Source: Streptomonospora mangrovi (GTDB lineage: Bacteria > Actinomycetota > Actinomycetes > Streptosporangiales > Streptosporangiaceae). From it: a stretch of DNA of 64,000 nt. A program made the translations under genes and the position numbers. The notes under the pieces were generated by a model. It ran no database searches. It worked only from the letters and a program-made list of their open reading frames with translations, and was not told where the DNA came from. Shown here piece after piece: positions 54,547 to 64,000 of this stretch (positions are counted from its first letter, which is position 1; every line of letters starts with the position of its first letter). The stretch is from NCBI RefSeq assembly GCF_027604915.1, contig NZ_JAJAQC010000039.1:1-64000 (forward strand), written 5' to 3'.

Positions 54547-55653
54547 TTACACGCCCTGGGCCAGTGCCTCTGCGGCTCCCGACACCTGGTTGATGTCGCG
54601 GGCCGCGGGGCCGACGTACTTGGCGCTGGGGCGGACCAGGCGGCCGGTGCGCTTCTGCTCCAGGATGTGGGCCGACCAGCCGGCGGTCCGGGCGCAGGTG
54701 AACATGGACGTGAACAGGTCCGACGGTATCTCCGCGAAGTCCAGGACCACCGCGGCCCAGTACTCCACGTTCGTGGCGAGCACGCGGTCGGGCTTGCGGG
54801 CGTGCAGCTCCTCCAGCGCGGCCGTCTCCAGGGCCTGGGCGACCTCGAAGCGCGGGGCGTTCAGCTCCTTGGCCGTGCGGCGCAGCACCCGGGCGCGCGG
54901 GTCCTCCGCCCGGTAGACGCGGTGGCCGAAGCCCATCAGGCGCTCGCCCTGGTCCAGGGCGCGCTGGACGTAGGTGCGGGCGTCGCCGATCCGCTCGGTC
55001 TCGTCCAGCATGTGCAGCACGCGCGCCGGGGCGCCGCCGTGCAGGGGGCCCGACATCGCGCCGACCGCGCCCGACAGGGCGGCGGCGACGTCGGCGCCCG
55101 TGGACGCGATCACGCGGGCGGTGAAGGTGGACGCGTTCATGCCGTGCTCGGCGGCCGAGGTCCAGTAGGCGTCGACGGCCTTGATGTGCCGGGGGTCCGG
55201 CTCGCCGCGCAACTGGATCATGAAGCGCTCCACGATCGAGGTGCCCTCCTCGATGCGGGCGCGCGGCACCTCCGGCAGGTCGCCGCGGGCCGACTGGGCG
55301 ATGATCGACAGGGCCGCCGACGCGGCGCGCGCCACGTTGTCGCGGGCCTCGGCGTCGTCGATGTCCAGCAGCGGCTTGAAGCCCCACAGCGGCGCCAGGG
55401 CGGCCAGCGCGCTCTGCACGTCGACGCGGACGTCACCGGTCCGCACCGCCTGGTACACCGGCTCCGCGAAGGGCAGCCCGGGCTCGAAGCTGTTGTCGAC
55501 CAGCAGCCCCCACACGCGCCCGAAGGTGGCGTGGCCGACAAGGTTCTCGATGTCGACGCCGCGGTAGCGGAGGGCGCCGCCCTCCTTGTCCGGCTCGGCG
55601 ATCTCCGTCTCGAACGCCACGACTCCTTCGAGCCCCGGTTTGAAGTCCGACAT
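54547..55653 (-). CDS. citA: Citrate synthase 2
   Basis: The 368-residue enzyme condenses acetyl-CoA and oxaloacetate to citrate. It belongs to the short actinobacterial citrate synthase 2 type: GVVAFETEIAEPDKEGGALRYRG, then AEHGMNASTFTARV (catalytic His), GHRVYRAEDPR, and ARTAGWSAHILEQKRTGRLVRP at the end. The ATG at 55653 has GGAGGAAG upstream. It diverges from pdxH, an order I recall from Streptomyces. The 3' end is followed by the toxin-locus terminator. Confidence 0.94.
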   Translation of the reverse strand: MSDFKPGLEGVVAFETEIAEPDKEGGALRYRGVDIENLVGHATFGRVWGLLVDNSFEPGLPFAEPVYQAVRTGDVRVDVQSALAALAPLWGFKPLLDIDDAEARDNVARAASAALSIIAQSARGDLPEVPRARIEEGTSIVERFMIQLRGEPDPRHIKAVDAYWTSAAEHGMNASTFTARVIASTGADVAAALSGAVGAMSGPLHGGAPARVLHMLDETERIGDARTYVQRALDQGERLMGFGHRVYRAEDPRARVLRRTAKELNAPRFEVAQALETAALEELHARKPDRVLATNVEYWAAVVLDFAEIPSDLFTSMFTCARTAGWSAHILEQKRTGRLVRPSAKYVGPAARDINQVSGAAEALAQGV

Positions 55654-55799
55654 ACCGGCTTCCTCCGTGTTTCTCGGTCCATGTGCAAGGGTGCGCCCAT
55701 TGAACCGTTCGGTCATGTTTCGGTGGCACGTGAGGTGTCACTAGTGGTGATGGTGTGCAGGTGGCGGCTACCCCACAGGTCGTGTGAGGATGCTCCACT

Positions 55800-56471
55800 G
55801 TGAGCCAGTGCGACCCGGCGGAACTGCGCCAGCCCTACCTCGGCCCGCCGTTGCGGCGGGGCGACATGGCCGCCCATCCCATGCAGCAGTTTCACACGTG
55901 GTTCACACAGGCACACACGGCGGGGCTGGCCGAACCCAACGCCATGGTCCTGGCCACGGTCGAGCCCAGCGGAGCGCCCCGCGCCCGGACCGTCCTCCTC
56001 AAAGGGTACGACCGCTCCGGCCTGCGGTTTTTCACCAACTACGGCTCCCGCAAGGGCCGCGCGCTGGAGGCCGAGCCGCGCGCCTCGGCGGTGTTCCCCT
56101 GGCACGCGATCCGCCGCCAGGTGCTCGTCTCAGGCCGTGTCGAACGTCTCAGCGACGCCGAGAACGACGCCTACTTCCGCACCCGTCCCAGGGGTTCACA
56201 GATCGGTGCCTGGGCGAGCGAGCGGCAGTCCAGCCCCGTGGCCGACCGCGCCGCGCTCGACCGCCTGTACGCCGGCTTCGCCGCCGCCTGGCCCGAGGAC
56301 GCAGAGGTTCCGCGCCCCTCCTACTGGGGCGGCTACCGCATCGTCCCCGAGGAGGTGGAGTTCTGGCAGGGCGGAGTCGACCGCATGCACGACCGATTCC
56401 GTTACCTGCGGGGCGCGGGGGCCGACCCCCACGACGAGGCGGTCTGGCTCCTGGAGCGCCTCGCCCCCTGA
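55800..56471 (+). CDS. pdxH: Pyridoxamine 5'-phosphate oxidase
   Basis: The 223-residue FMN enzyme makes pyridoxal 5'-phosphate from pyridoxamine or pyridoxine phosphate. It shows EPNAMVLATVEPSGAPRARTV, LKGYDRSGLRFFTNYGSRKG, RPRGSQIGAWAS, and the C-terminal EFWQGGVDRMHDRF, all PdxH signatures. The GTG at 55800 starts a protein with a normal 35-residue head; no strong ribosome binding site is visible. It shares a 146-base promoter region with citA and is followed by the ideR-type gene 306 bases later. Confidence 0.95.
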   Translation: MSQCDPAELRQPYLGPPLRRGDMAAHPMQQFHTWFTQAHTAGLAEPNAMVLATVEPSGAPRARTVLLKGYDRSGLRFFTNYGSRKGRALEAEPRASAVFPWHAIRRQVLVSGRVERLSDAENDAYFRTRPRGSQIGAWASERQSSPVADRAALDRLYAGFAAAWPEDAEVPRPSYWGGYRIVPEEVEFWQGGVDRMHDRFRYLRGAGADPHDEAVWLLERLAP

Positions 56472-56777
56472 CCGCGCCGCCGCCCCCACCTGCCCCGACC
56501 TCCCGCCCCGGCGCCCCCGGCACGCCCGCACCGGAGGTCCCGCGCGCCTCCGCCCGCGTTGTGGCACACCCCACATTGCGGCGAAGAGGGTTGTCCGTTG
56601 CCGAGGTATGATGAAGCGAGATCGGTGGCCGCTCCCGCGGCCAGGGCGCAGCGGCCCGACCGAGTGTCCGCGCCACGAGCACCGCTCAGCGACCCACGGC
56701 CGGAATCCCCTGCGACCGGCCTGTGTTGAGAGTCTGCCGTCGTCGACTCTCGACGGCCCACGAGGGGAGGGGGAGCC
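56472..56777 (+). promoter_or_regulatory. 306-base spacer with likely promoter of the ideR-type gene
   Basis: After the pdxH stop the sequence is Pro-codon-like and noncoding. A TATGAT hexamer at 56607-56612 resembles a -10 box, but a well-spaced -35 is not clear. A GAGGGGAGGGGGAG run directly before 56778 is the ribosome binding site that fixes the TTG start. No IdeR box was found. Confidence 0.5.
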
Positions 56778-57488
56778 TTGACCGCACACGGGCTTATCGA
56801 CACCACGGAGATGTACCTCCGCACCATCTTCGAGCTGGAGGAAGAGGGCATCGTCCCGCTGCGCGCCCGCATCGCCGAGCGCTTGCAGCAGAGCGGCCCC
56901 ACCGTCAGCCAGACCGTGGCGCGCATGGAGCGCGACGGCCTGCTCCGGGTCGAGAACGACCGCCACCTCGTCATGACCGAGGAGGGCCGCCGGCTGGCCA
57001 CCCACGTCATGCGCAAGCACCGCCTCGCCGAACGCCTCCTGGTCGACGTCATCGGCCTGCCCTGGGAGGACGTCCACGTCGAGGCCTGCCGGTGGGAGCA
57101 CGTCATCTCCGAGGCCGTCGAGGAGCGCCTGGTCCGCCTGCTGAACGCCCCCTCGGTGTGCCCGCACGGCAACCCCATCCCCGGCCTCGAGGAACTCGGC
57201 CTGGACGACTACTCCCCCGAGCCCTTCTCCGGCGACTCCATCGTGCCGATGCTGGAGGTCGCCAACGGCACCGAGGTCACGGTCACCGTCCGGCGCATCA
57301 GCGAGCAGTTGCAAAGCGACCCCGAAGTCATGCTCGATCTCAAGCGCTCCGGGGTACAACCCGAGCAGGAAGTCCGGCTCGTGGCGAGCGACAGCGGCGT
57401 ACAGGTGATTGGTGGTAGCGGCGAGGATGGCGAGGCCAGCGAACTGTCCCGGCAGGTCGCGAGCCACATTTTCGTCACCAAGCCCTGA
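56778..57488 (+). CDS. ideR: Iron-dependent regulator (IdeR/DtxR/DmdR1 type)
   Basis: The 236-residue repressor begins LIDTTEMYLRTIFELEEEG, has the DtxR helix-turn-helix QSGPTVSQTVARMERDGLL, and keeps the metal ligands with an offset of two from DtxR: Met12, Cys104, Glu107 and His108 (primary site), and His81, Glu85 and His100 (ancillary). An SH3-like domain fills the last 80 residues. It should bind Fe(II) and repress iron-uptake genes. The start is TTG at 56778, fixed by GAGGGGAGGGGGAG; the conserved head follows six residues later. Confidence 0.93.
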   Translation: MTAHGLIDTTEMYLRTIFELEEEGIVPLRARIAERLQQSGPTVSQTVARMERDGLLRVENDRHLVMTEEGRRLATHVMRKHRLAERLLVDVIGLPWEDVHVEACRWEHVISEAVEERLVRLLNAPSVCPHGNPIPGLEELGLDDYSPEPFSGDSIVPMLEVANGTEVTVTVRRISEQLQSDPEVMLDLKRSGVQPEQEVRLVASDSGVQVIGGSGEDGEASELSRQVASHIFVTKP

Positions 57489-57691
57489 CCCCTCCGCGCG
57501 GTCGGCGCACCCCCCGTTCCCCGTTCCCGCCAACCGAAATGTAACGTTGCTCTGCGAATACACCCCCGGTAGGGCTATGCTCACCCCATGGTTCGCGGCA
57601 GCCGGTGCACACAGGCCCGCCGCACGGGGGCAGTACGGATCGTGCGGCCGGGCGTCATGACCCCGGCCGGCGAGGTCGAGGTGGCGGCTGT

Positions 57692-59962
57692 ATGAACCAA
57701 CGGGGGGACGACTTCCGCCATGACGCTGCCTTCACGGGCGCGGCGGTCTTCGAACACGCGCAGACGGCGGTGGTGGTCGCCGACCGCGCCGGTCGCCTGA
57801 GACACATCAACCCCTTCGCCCGCACCATGTTCGGGCTCTCCGCCGACCACGGCGACCTCCTCGGCCGGCCGTTCACCGACCTCGGCATCCAGGACTCCGA
57901 CCGCGACCGCGCCGACCAGTTGCTGCGGCGCGTGCTGCGCGGCGAGACCTGGGACGGCACCTTCGCGGTCGTGCGCGCCGACTCCGCCTGGCTGCACATC
58001 CGCGTCAACGCCGTGCCCCTGAAGTCGGCGGCGGGCACCGTCGACGGCTTCGTCGTCTTCGCCGACGAGGCCCTGCGCGGCGGCCGCGTCGAGGACCTCT
58101 ACGGCCTGCTCGACCGCGTCGGCAGCCGCCTGGCCGGCTCGCTGGAGTTCGGCTCCACCATGAAGGCGGTCGCCGAGATCCTGGTGCCGCAGTTCGCCGA
58201 CCACTGCTTCATCGACCTCTTCGACCACGACCGGCTCATCCGGCACGTGTCGGTGCACGCCGAGGGCTGGACCCCGCCGGCGGGCACCTGGTACGACGTC
58301 GGCGAGGAGGTCCGCTACCCCGACCGCCACTTCGTCTACACCGCGATGCGGCGCTTCGAGACCGTGCTCGTCAGCGACTACGCCTACGCCTACGAGACCG
58401 ACGACCCCCGCTCGGCGCGCGTCGCCGAGCAGGTCGGGGTGACCTCGGCCATCGCGGCGCCGCTGCGCGCCCGCGGCGAACTCCTGGGCGTGCTCACGCT
58501 GGCCCTGTCGCGCCTGTCGCCCCGCCAGAAGACCCGCTACGGCGGCTTCGACCGCGACCTCGTGGGCGCCCTGGCCTCGCGGGTGGCGCTGGCCATCGAC
58601 AACGCCCGCCTGTTCGAGGAGGAGCGCCGCACCGCGCTCGCCTTCCAGCAGAGCCTGCTGCCGCGCGGGGAGTTCACCCCCTTCGACGGCCTCACCATCG
58701 CCCACCGCTACGTCCCCGCCAAGCCGCTGGAGGCCCACGGCCACGGCATCCAGACCCAGGTCGGCGGCGACTTCTACGACGTCATCCCACTCTCGGCCGG
58801 GCGCGTGGGGCTGGTGATCGGCGACGTCGAGGGCCGCGGCCCGCACGCGGCGGCCGTCATGGGCCAGATGCGCGCCGCCCTGCGCGCGTTCGCCCAGGCC
58901 GACCGCGAACCCGCCGACATCCTCCTGGCGCTGGACGAATGGGTGCGCCAGCTCGGCCGCCCCGACGGCTCCGGCGGCACCTGGGTGCCCAGCGTGAGCT
59001 GCCTCTACATGGTCTACGACGCCTGGTCGCGCGAGCTGTCCTACGCCAACGCCGGCCACCAGGCGCCGCTGCTCATCAACGACGGCCGCGTCGAGGAGCT
59101 GGCGCTGGAGGTCTCCGACACCCTGCTGGGGGTGCGGGCGCGCGGCGGCGGCAGCGGCCTGGAGGACGCCGTCTACCACCAGGCCAACCTCGAACTCCCG
59201 GCCGGGGCCACCCTGCTGCTCTACACCGACGGCCTGGTCGACCGCCGCCCGCTCGGCGGCAGCGTCGACATCCCCCGCTCGATGGAGTACCTCTACGAAC
59301 GGGTCCGCGAGGTCGCCGACAAGGACGTCGACCAGATCGCCGAGACCGCGCTCACCGCGGTGCCCGGCGAGATCGACGACGACACCGCCCTGCTGGTGGT
59401 GCGCACCCACCCCGGCGAGCTGGCCATGGAGGAGGGCTGGTTCATCGCCGAGGCGCCCACGGTGGGCGACGCCCGGCACCTGGCCTCCAGCACCTTCAAG
59501 AACTGGGGCATGGACCGCGACCAGGCCGAACTCGCCTGCCTGCTGGTCTCGGAGATCGTCACCAACGTGGTCATCCACGCCACCCCCCACCCGGTGCGCC
59601 GGGAGTTCACCGCCGACGGCGTCAAGGACTCCGCCGACCTCCCGGGGCTGGGCGGGCTCGGCGGCGCGGGCGGCGACGAGTTCGACGAGGACTGGTCGGA
59701 CCTGCTGGAGGAGGCGGCCGAGGACCCCGCCCCGCCGCAGGCCACGGAGTTCCTGCTGCGGCTGCGCCGGGGCGCGGACTCGGTGTGGGTCGAGGTGTTC
59801 GACCGCGACCTGCGGCTGCCGCGCATCCGCAGCGCCGGCGCCGACGACGAAGGCGGCCGCGGGCTCTACCTGGTGGACCAGTTGGCCACCCGCTGGGGCT
59901 CGCGCCCCACCCCCGACGGCAAGGCCGTGTGGTTCGAGGTCCCGCTGCGCTCGGCGGAGTGA
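57692..59962 (+). CDS. PAS-GAF-PP2C(SpoIIE)-HATPase signalling phosphatase
   Basis: The 756-residue product joins a PAS domain (about residues 15-125; VVVADRAGRLRHINPFARTMFG), a GAF domain (140-310; HCFIDLFDHDRLIRH), a PP2C/SpoIIE phosphatase (about 320-575; QVGGDFYDVIPL, YANAGHQAPLLI, DDDTALLVVR) and an anti-sigma-like HATPase (about 590-756; LVSEIVTNVVIHATPHP, GGRGLYLVDQLATRWG). Such proteins control SpoIIAA/RsbV-type anti-sigma antagonists in stress or development. No sigma or anti-sigma gene is near. The ATG at 57692 is 203 bases past the ideR-type stop. Confidence 0.92.
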   Translation: MNQRGDDFRHDAAFTGAAVFEHAQTAVVVADRAGRLRHINPFARTMFGLSADHGDLLGRPFTDLGIQDSDRDRADQLLRRVLRGETWDGTFAVVRADSAWLHIRVNAVPLKSAAGTVDGFVVFADEALRGGRVEDLYGLLDRVGSRLAGSLEFGSTMKAVAEILVPQFADHCFIDLFDHDRLIRHVSVHAEGWTPPAGTWYDVGEEVRYPDRHFVYTAMRRFETVLVSDYAYAYETDDPRSARVAEQVGVTSAIAAPLRARGELLGVLTLALSRLSPRQKTRYGGFDRDLVGALASRVALAIDNARLFEEERRTALAFQQSLLPRGEFTPFDGLTIAHRYVPAKPLEAHGHGIQTQVGGDFYDVIPLSAGRVGLVIGDVEGRGPHAAAVMGQMRAALRAFAQADREPADILLALDEWVRQLGRPDGSGGTWVPSVSCLYMVYDAWSRELSYANAGHQAPLLINDGRVEELALEVSDTLLGVRARGGGSGLEDAVYHQANLELPAGATLLLYTDGLVDRRPLGGSVDIPRSMEYLYERVREVADKDVDQIAETALTAVPGEIDDDTALLVVRTHPGELAMEEGWFIAEAPTVGDARHLASSTFKNWGMDRDQAELACLLVSEIVTNVVIHATPHPVRREFTADGVKDSADLPGLGGLGGAGGDEFDEDWSDLLEEAAEDPAPPQATEFLLRLRRGADSVWVEVFDRDLRLPRIRSAGADDEGGRGLYLVDQLATRWGSRPTPDGKAVWFEVPLRSAE

Positions 59963-59990
59963 GTGCCGGGGCGGCGGCCCCGCCCCGGCG

Positions 59991-60158
59991 TCAGCGGTTG
60001 GACCACGCCCACAGCATCAGCACCACGAAGATGAAGAACACCACGATGCCGCCGGTGGCCCACGGGATGTGGACCCTGCGCCGGAGCCGGCGCACGCCCA
60101 GCACCAGCAGGATGACCAGGAGACCGAGGACGATCAGCCCGTCCCACGCGCCAGTCAC
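59991..60158 (-). CDS. Small single- or two-helix membrane protein
   Basis: A 55-residue product from GTG 60158 has two hydrophobic segments (LIVLGLLVILLVLGV and TGGIVVFFIFVVLMLW) separated by a basic RRLRRRVHIP loop. A longer form from further upstream is less likely because its extra part is Arg/Gly-rich and non-hydrophobic. It lies between the phosphatase and the acyl-CoA dehydrogenase genes, on the strand of the latter. Function is unknown. Confidence 0.6.
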   Translation of the reverse strand: MTGAWDGLIVLGLLVILLVLGVRRLRRRVHIPWATGGIVVFFIFVVLMLWAWSNR

Positions 60159-60199
60159 AGCGATCCCGACCCTTTCGCCAGACCCGTCAGGGGGTGCGG

Positions 60200-61342
<1,143 letters not shown>

Positions 61343-61415
61343 GGCCCACTCCTTCGCTGGCGGCCCCACCCGCGCCCGGGCCGCGCGCCCGGTGCGTGAC
61401 GTACGGCACCACCGT

Positions 61416-61434
61416 AACCGAATCCCGTTCGGTT
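61416..61434 (-). promoter_or_regulatory. Palindromic operator upstream of acyl-CoA dehydrogenase
   Basis: AACCGAA (61416-61422), TCCCG, TTCGGTT (61428-61434): a perfect 7-base inverted repeat with a 5-base centre, the typical size of a TetR-family operator. A near-identical site precedes the thiolase gene. Confidence 0.8.
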
Positions 61435-61594
61435 TGGCAGGCCGGGCGGCGGCTCGCTCCGCGCCGGCTGAAGTTTCCGCAAAGTCCGCGTCCGCCCGCG
61501 CCCGCCCGCCCCGGCGGCGGCATCGCCCCTGCTTAGGCTGCTGCTGCGTTCACGCTCGTCCACCCGTTCCCGCGCCGGCAGGGGGCAGCATCCG

Positions 61595-63634
61595 ATGGCA
61601 GCCAAGCACGCGGCCCGCACCCGTCCGCGCCGGGAGCCGCGCGGCCGCGCGGGCGTCGCCGTGGTGATGGCGGCCCTGCTGCTGACCGTGCTGCTCGCCG
61701 CGCTGGACCAGACGATCGTCTCGACCACGCTGCCCACCATCGTCAGCGACCTCGGCGGCCTCAACCACCTGTCGTGGGTGGTCACCGCCTACCTGCTGGC
61801 CGTCACCGCCAGCACGCCGCTGTGGGGCAAGCTCGGCGACCAGTTCGGCCGCAAGTGGCTGTTCCTGGCCTGCATCGTGGTGTTCCTCGCCGGGTCGGCG
61901 CTGTCGGGCACCTCCCAGTCGATGCTCCAGCTCATCCTGTTCCGCGCGGTGCAGGGCGTGGGCGGCGGCGGGCTGATGACACTGGCGATGGCGATCGTGG
62001 GCGACGTGGTCCCGCCCCGCGAACGCGGCCGCTACCAGGGGTTCTTCGGCGCGTCCTTCGGGGTGGCCAGCGTGGCCGGGCCGCTGCTGGGCGGGCTGTT
62101 CGTGGACCATTTGACCTGGCGCTGGGTCTTCTACATCAACCTGCCGCTGGGCGCGCTCGCCTTCGCGGCGGTGCTGCTGGCGCTGCCCGCCACCGGGCGG
62201 CGCACCCGCCACCGCATCGACTACGCCGGCACCGCGCTGCTGGCCGGCGCCGCCGTGGTGCTCACCCTGGTGTGCGCCTGGGGCGGCAGCGTCTACGCCT
62301 GGACCTCGCCGGTGACGCTGGGGCTGATCGCCGCCGCCATCGTGCTGGGTGTCGGGTGGTGGCTGAGCGCGCGCCGGGCCGCCGAGCCCGTGATGCCCCC
62401 GCACCTGTTCCGCGGCCGGGTGGTGCCCGTCGGCGTCGCGGTGCTGGCATGCGTCGGGTTCGCGATGATGGGCGCGATGGCCTACCTGCCGCTGTTCCTC
62501 CAGGTGGTGCACGGCTACTCGCCGACGGCCTCGGGGCTGCACCTGCTGCCCATGGTGGTGGGCATGCTGGTGACCTCGGTCGGCAGCGGCCAACTGGTCT
62601 CCCACACCGGCCGCTACAAGCCCTACCCCATCGTGGGCATGGCGCTGGTGACGGCGGCGCTGCTGCTGCTGGCCACGCTGGGGCCCGAGACGTCGATGGT
62701 CGCGATGAGCGGCTACTTCCTGCTGCTGGGCTGCGGGCTGGGGCTGGTCATGCAGGTGGTGCTGACGGCGGTGCAGAACGCCGTCGACTACGCCGACCTG
62801 GGCGCGGCCACCTCCACCGCCACCTTCTTCCGCTCCATCGGGGGGTCCTTCGGCACGGCGGTGTTCGGCTCGGTCTTCTCGGCGCGGCTGGCCGCCAACC
62901 TCCAGGCGCGCGCCGGCGAGATCCAACTGCCGCCCGGGGTGTCGGCGGATGAGTTGGAGACCAGCCCCCGGGCGCTGGACACCCTGCCGCCGGCGGCCCA
63001 GGCCGGGTTCCTGCGCGCCTACGCCGACTCCATCGACACCGTGTTCCTGTGCGCGGCGCCCGTGGCCGCGGCGGCGTTCCTGCTCACCCTGCTGCTCAAG
63101 GAGATCCCGCTGCGCACCACGATCGGCCGCCCCGACCTGCACGAGACGGTGGCGCCGGTGGCCGGCACGCGCGAGCCCCTGGCGCGGGTGGAGGCGGCGG
63201 CCTACCGGGAGGCGGGGCGGGCCGGGGCGCGGCGGATGTACGAGCGGCTGGCGGCGGCGGCCGGGCTGGACCTGTCGCCGGGGGCGTGCTGGGTGCTCAG
63301 CCACCTGGCCGTCACCGGGTCCATCAGCGGCGAGGAGCTGGCGCGGATGTGCCACCGGCCGGCGGAGGGGCTGGTGCCCGTCCAGGAGGAGCTGCGCCGG
63401 GCCGGGCTGCTCGCCGGGTCGGGCGCGCACTGGGCGCTGAGCGCGCGGGGGCGCGACGCCGCCCGGCGGCTCGTGGACGCCCAGGAGGACGCGCTGCGCG
63501 CGGCGCTGGCCGACTACGCGCCCGAGGACCACCCCGAGCTGGTCGCGGTGCTGCGCGACGTGGCGCGGCGCACCCTGGGCGACGAGGACGACGCGGCGCT
63601 GGCGGGTGAGGCGGGGCGGCCCCGGTACGTGTAG
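61595..63634 (+). CDS. DHA2-type MFS exporter with fused winged-helix-like C-terminus
   Basis: The 679-residue product has a 14-helix DHA2/EmrB-type transporter (about residues 18-520: [69 protein letters not shown]) and an extra C-terminal domain of about 150 residues. That extra part ([56 protein letters not shown]) reads as a winged helix like MarR. Typical DHA2 exporters end near 500-540 residues. The ATG at 61595 has GCAGGGGG upstream. No separate regulator gene is next to it. Confidence 0.88.
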   Translation: MAAKHAARTRPRREPRGRAGVAVVMAALLLTVLLAALDQTIVSTTLPTIVSDLGGLNHLSWVVTAYLLAVTASTPLWGKLGDQFGRKWLFLACIVVFLAGSALSGTSQSMLQLILFRAVQGVGGGGLMTLAMAIVGDVVPPRERGRYQGFFGASFGVASVAGPLLGGLFVDHLTWRWVFYINLPLGALAFAAVLLALPATGRRTRHRIDYAGTALLAGAAVVLTLVCAWGGSVYAWTSPVTLGLIAAAIVLGVGWWLSARRAAEPVMPPHLFRGRVVPVGVAVLACVGFAMMGAMAYLPLFLQVVHGYSPTASGLHLLPMVVGMLVTSVGSGQLVSHTGRYKPYPIVGMALVTAALLLLATLGPETSMVAMSGYFLLLGCGLGLVMQVVLTAVQNAVDYADLGAATSTATFFRSIGGSFGTAVFGSVFSARLAANLQARAGEIQLPPGVSADELETSPRALDTLPPAAQAGFLRAYADSIDTVFLCAAPVAAAAFLLTLLLKEIPLRTTIGRPDLHETVAPVAGTREPLARVEAAAYREAGRAGARRMYERLAAAAGLDLSPGACWVLSHLAVTGSISGEELARMCHRPAEGLVPVQEELRRAGLLAGSGAHWALSARGRDAARRLVDAQEDALRAALADYAPEDHPELVAVLRDVARRTLGDEDDAALAGEAGRPRYV

Positions 63635-63771
63635 GGGCGGGGGCTGTCGCTGAGAGGCGGGCGGGCCGGAGCCTGCGGGCAGGGGCCGGGGACCGGGCGG
63701 GAGCGGGGCGGGGCGGAGGGGAGGGGCCGGGGCGGGCCGAAGGCGGCCCCGAGGGCTTGCCGCGACGCCGG

Positions 63772-63790
63772 AACCGAATATGGTTCGGGT
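63772..63790 (+). promoter_or_regulatory. Palindromic operator upstream of the thiolase gene
   Basis: AACCGAA (63772-63778), TATGG, TTCGGGT (63784-63790). It is the same site as at 61416-61434, with one mismatch in the right arm. It lies 34 bases before the GTG start, where it could block a promoter. Confidence 0.75.
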
Positions 63791-63824
63791 TAGGCATCGA
63801 AGCGCTCGCTCCCCTGGAGGAACC

Positions 63825-64000
63825 GTGGCTGAGGCATTCATCGTCGGGGCCGTCCGGACCCCCGTCGGCACCCGGAAGGGCGCCCTGGCCGGCGTGCACC
63901 CGGCCGACCTGGGGGCCCACGTGCTCAAGGAACTGGTCGACCGCACGGGGGTGGACCCGGCGGCGGTCGAGGACGTCGTGATGGGCTGCGTCAGCCAGGT
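63825..64000 (+). CDS. Acetyl-CoA acetyltransferase (thiolase), partial at window end
   Basis: The first 58 codons are visible: [47 protein letters not shown]. This is the classic thiolase head; the catalytic cysteine lies beyond the window. Thiolases cleave or join acyl-CoA chains at the last step of beta-oxidation. TGGAGGAA stands seven bases before the GTG at 63825. The gene continues past 64000. Its upstream palindrome matches that of the acyl-CoA dehydrogenase. Confidence 0.92.
   Translation, partial: MAEAFIVGAVRTPVGTRKGALAGVHPADLGAHVLKELVDRTGVDPAAVEDVVMGCVSQ

Overview
The window is 64 kb of very GC-rich, gene-dense chromosomal DNA from an actinomycete. Signs of this are a mycothiol-dependent isomerase-family protein, an IdeR/DtxR-type iron regulator, DUF397/DUF5753 gene pairs, a CysO-type sulfur carrier, HrcA/CIRCE control of groEL and frequent GTG starts. 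The overall flavour suggests Nocardiopsaceae (Nocardiopsis, Streptomonospora or Thermobifida relatives). That is an inference from gene content, not from a marker gene. No rRNA, tRNA, CRISPR array, transposase or prophage was seen.

Layout. 1-9 kb is housekeeping: GrpB-like protein, trehalose-6-phosphate synthase, a SAM-I riboswitch driving thrC with a CysO-type gene behind it, and a solitary groEL behind two CIRCE operators. 7.9-13.5 kb holds a LysR/DoxX divergent pair, a luciferase-like oxidoreductase, a NUDIX hydrolase, a LURP-one protein and an R2-like ligand-binding oxidase. 13.5-21.7 kb carries an XPB-type helicase and, 4 kb away, a helicase-associated/WYL protein, with dispanin-like membrane proteins and an epoxide hydrolase between them. 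22-37 kb is a run of conserved actinobacterial genes: HAAS membrane protein, cold-shock protein, DUF3027, AIM24, an Hsp90/sacsin-like ATPase, a methyltransferase, DUF2530, an NCS2 purine permease, MarR plus MFS, and ThpR. 37-43.4 kb has a BKACE enzyme, a secreted propeller-like protein, a cluster of four DnaA boxes, a decayed tandem repeat made from the 3' end of a phosphotransferase gene, a GDPD/phosphotransferase pair and serC.

43.4-54.4 kb is the accessory segment. It contains an XRE/DUF5753 regulator with two intact DUF397 genes and one broken one, a glycine-tailed DUF2207 protein, an MFS exporter, a MarR/cupin pair sharing tandem operators, and a polymorphic-toxin locus. The toxin locus has a YezG-like immunity gene, an 803-residue toxin with a WXG-like N-terminus and an unrecognised C-terminal domain around a His-Glu-x-x-Glu motif, and an overlapping candidate immunity gene in locally lower-GC DNA. 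This is the best candidate for an undescribed system.

54.5-64 kb returns to core genes: citrate synthase and pdxH (divergent), an ideR-type gene, a PAS-GAF-SpoIIE-HATPase phosphatase, an acyl-CoA dehydrogenase, an MFS exporter with a fused winged-helix-like tail, and the start of a thiolase. The acyl-CoA dehydrogenase and the thiolase share the same inverted repeat upstream, which suggests one fatty-acid or lipid regulon.
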